A stretch of DNA of 64,000 nucleotides from an uncultured Thalassotalea sp. (GTDB lineage Bacteria; Pseudomonadota; Gammaproteobacteria; Enterobacterales; Alteromonadaceae). Made by a program: the position numbers and the translations under genes. The DNA is taken from contig CANLNK010000004.1 of NCBI GenBank assembly GCA_947492575.1, positions 124,001-188,000 of the forward strand, given 5' to 3'. Below, piece after piece: positions 62,894 to 64,000 of the stretch (the stretch's first letter is position 1; the number at the start of each line of letters is the position of its first letter). The notes under the pieces are model-generated. The model had not been told where the DNA came from, ran no database searches, and was given only the letters and a program-made list of their open reading frames with translations.

Positions 62894-63175
62894 ATGCCTA
62901 TGTCTGATGCTGAAAGGCAAAAAAAGAGAAGGATGAAACTTAAACTTGAGGGACTATCAACATTACACGTAAGAGGTAAAGATGGTGAGTTTGACGAAAG
63001 AATTCGGCTCGCATTATCAGTGAAAGAATTAGCTGAGGATGGAGAAATACCGGAGGATCTTATTAAGAAAATTTTAGATAAATCTGAAGTAATAATTCCA
63101 ACACCACAGCTATCAAGTAGGAAGTATATAAGAAAGATCATGTCCAAGTACCTTTCTTATAATAAAGAGGACTAG
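62894..63175 (+). CDS. Small basic protein, probable DNA-binding autorepressor
   Basis: 93 residues. The N-terminus is strongly basic (SDAERQKKRRMKLKLEG, residues 4-20), followed by LSTLHVRGKDGEFDERIRLALSVKELAEDGEIPEDLIKKIL. The pattern of a beta strand then helices recalls ribbon-helix-helix proteins that begin SDAERQRRYR in other mobile elements, but I cannot assign a family with certainty. It is the first gene behind the double-operator promoter and is 2 bases from the next gene, like an antitoxin/repressor gene in a two-gene module. AAAGG at 8-9 bases fixes the start at 62894. Confidence 0.7.
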   Translation: MPMSDAERQKKRRMKLKLEGLSTLHVRGKDGEFDERIRLALSVKELAEDGEIPEDLIKKILDKSEVIIPTPQLSSRKYIRKIMSKYLSYNKED

Positions 63176-63177
63176 TT

Positions 63178-63966
63178 ATGAGTAATACAAGTATTTTTGA
63201 TAGAGATTTAAATCCAGTTCTTGAAGTTGCCTCAAGTGACGATCTAGAGACATTAGTAGAATATCTTAAAACAAAGCTATCTGAACAGTTAACTGAGTCT
63301 TCCGCATACATATCTGGTGGTGGAGATCATACAAAATATGCAGACCTTATCGCTAAAGAAATAAGAGATATGGGTGGTAATTCGTTTGCAAATGTGTGGA
63401 GGGGAGAAGGTCCTTCTTACAAAGAAATAGTTTGTGATGTGGCAGATAAACTCAAGGCTCCGTATAACTCAAGTAGATCTATAGAAGATATTGAAGATAG
63501 TATTCTGGAAACTATATTAAAATCATCTCTAGATCGGATGTCTAAAAGTGAAAAAGAAGAGCTTTTAAAAGAAATGGGAGATAATGCTTCACTTTCCACA
63601 GGAAGTTTAACTACTGCGACTTTCATTACCATATTTAGAGCTGGGGGATTTAAGTCTTACCAATTGACCTTAATAATTGCCAATCAAATTGCTAAAACTT
63701 TGTTAGGACACGGTTTAAAGCTTGGAACAAATGCCGCTCTAGCTCGTTGGGCTTCTATATTAACAGGTCCAATTGGTTGGGTTATAACTGGAATTTGGAC
63801 AGCAATTGATATTGCTGGTCCTGCATACAAAGTAACTATGCCCTGTGTTATTCATACAGCTATGTTAAGAAAAAAACTGAATTCTTTGAATTGTAGTAAC
63901 TGCGAAGTACTAATCCCAGACACTACAGTAAAGTTTTGCTCTGAATGCGGAGAAAAAGTTGCTTAA
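63178..63966 (+). CDS. YaaW/UPF0174 (DUF3944)-like protein with C-terminal zinc ribbon
   Basis: 262 residues. The body resembles E. coli YaaW: SDDLETLVEYL near the N-terminus, YADLIAKEIRDMGGNSFANVWRGEGPSYKEIVCDVADKLK (about 55-95), a hydrophobic, membrane-prone region (about 145-220, with LLGHGLKLGTNAALARWASILTGPIGWVITGIWTAIDIAGPAYKVTMP) and AMLRKKL. Added at the end is a CxxC-x11-CxxC zinc ribbon (C239, C242, C254, C257) not found in E. coli YaaW. Function of the family is unknown. Coupled to the small basic gene upstream and therefore under the double-operator promoter. Confidence 0.8.
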   Translation: MSNTSIFDRDLNPVLEVASSDDLETLVEYLKTKLSEQLTESSAYISGGGDHTKYADLIAKEIRDMGGNSFANVWRGEGPSYKEIVCDVADKLKAPYNSSRSIEDIEDSILETILKSSLDRMSKSEKEELLKEMGDNASLSTGSLTTATFITIFRAGGFKSYQLTLIIANQIAKTLLGHGLKLGTNAALARWASILTGPIGWVITGIWTAIDIAGPAYKVTMPCVIHTAMLRKKLNSLNCSNCEVLIPDTTVKFCSECGEKVA

Positions 63967-63975
63967 CGTGTATAG

Positions 63976-63998
63976 ATGAGAGTTGCTTCAACTCTCAT
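63976..63998 (+). terminator. Hairpin after the YaaW-like gene
   Basis: ATGAGAGTT / AACTCTCAT, 9-bp perfect stem with GCTTC loop, 9 bases after the stop. The window ends before a T run could be seen. Confidence 0.6.
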
Positions 63999-64000
63999 TA

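Noticed and set aside
1-64000. CRISPR arrays, tRNA or rRNA genes, riboswitches
   Set aside because: Looked for regularly spaced repeats, cloverleaf-like segments and known riboswitch cores in the intergenic regions; none was convincing.

Overview
The window looks like chromosomal DNA of a marine gammaproteobacterium of the order Alteromonadales, most likely Colwelliaceae (Thalassotalea/Colwellia-like). This is inferred from protein character (ppk1-ppx, pstS and phoBR side by side, minCDE, rdgC, a trhP-yfhL pair), the large number of TonB-dependent receptors (five), the low-GC coding style and the many c-di-GMP and sensor proteins. No rRNA, tRNA or CRISPR was found.

Layout. 0-7.4 kb is a phosphate block: the 3' part of ppk1, then ppx, pstS, phoB-phoR and a porin. 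Pho-box-like 11-bp-spaced repeats lie in front of phoB, pstS and the porin. 7.6-13.3 kb holds housekeeping and signalling genes: an orphan histidine kinase, rdgC, an HDOD protein, and trhP with a small ferredoxin. 13.4-19.2 kb is a c-di-GMP section: a cupredoxin-like periplasmic protein, a membrane GGDEF/EAL protein and an outer-membrane barrel in one operon, then an HD-GYP phosphodiesterase. 19.2-26.4 kb holds a TonB receptor, minCDE and putP. 26.7-34.2 kb is a FecI/FecR-type cell-surface signalling locus with two tandem homologous TonB receptors, of which only the second carries the N-terminal signalling (STN) domain. 34.5-48.4 kb holds a MarR regulator, then osmoprotectant genes: betI-betB-betA with a perfect palindromic operator, a short divergent BCCT-like carrier, a TorF-type barrel and a full-length BCCT transporter. 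A TonB receptor followed by a TPR-sulfotransferase is interleaved with these.

48.4-51.8 kb is accessory and decayed: a MITE-like element, remnants of IS3- and IS200-type transposases, and a GlyGly-CTERM surface protein gene lying between two identical 109-bp direct repeats. That repeat carries a strong minus-strand intrinsic terminator and has at least one diverged relative elsewhere in the window (34.3 kb), perhaps a second (24.6 kb). 51.9-57.5 kb is a sensory cluster: a TonB receptor, a YfiR-domain/coiled-coil/histidine-kinase fusion, and a PAS chemoreceptor-like protein with a four-cysteine motif. 57.9-58.8 kb encodes a short RpoS-like sigma factor.

59.0-64.0 kb is an island-like tail: a large serine recombinase, a DUF6058-type protein opposite an ArsR-type regulator, a small unknown gene, and a two-gene operon (a basic 93-residue protein plus a YaaW/UPF0174-like protein with a C-terminal zinc ribbon). 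Two near-identical palindromic operators sit on a well-formed promoter of that operon. It is the best candidate here for an undescribed self-regulated module.
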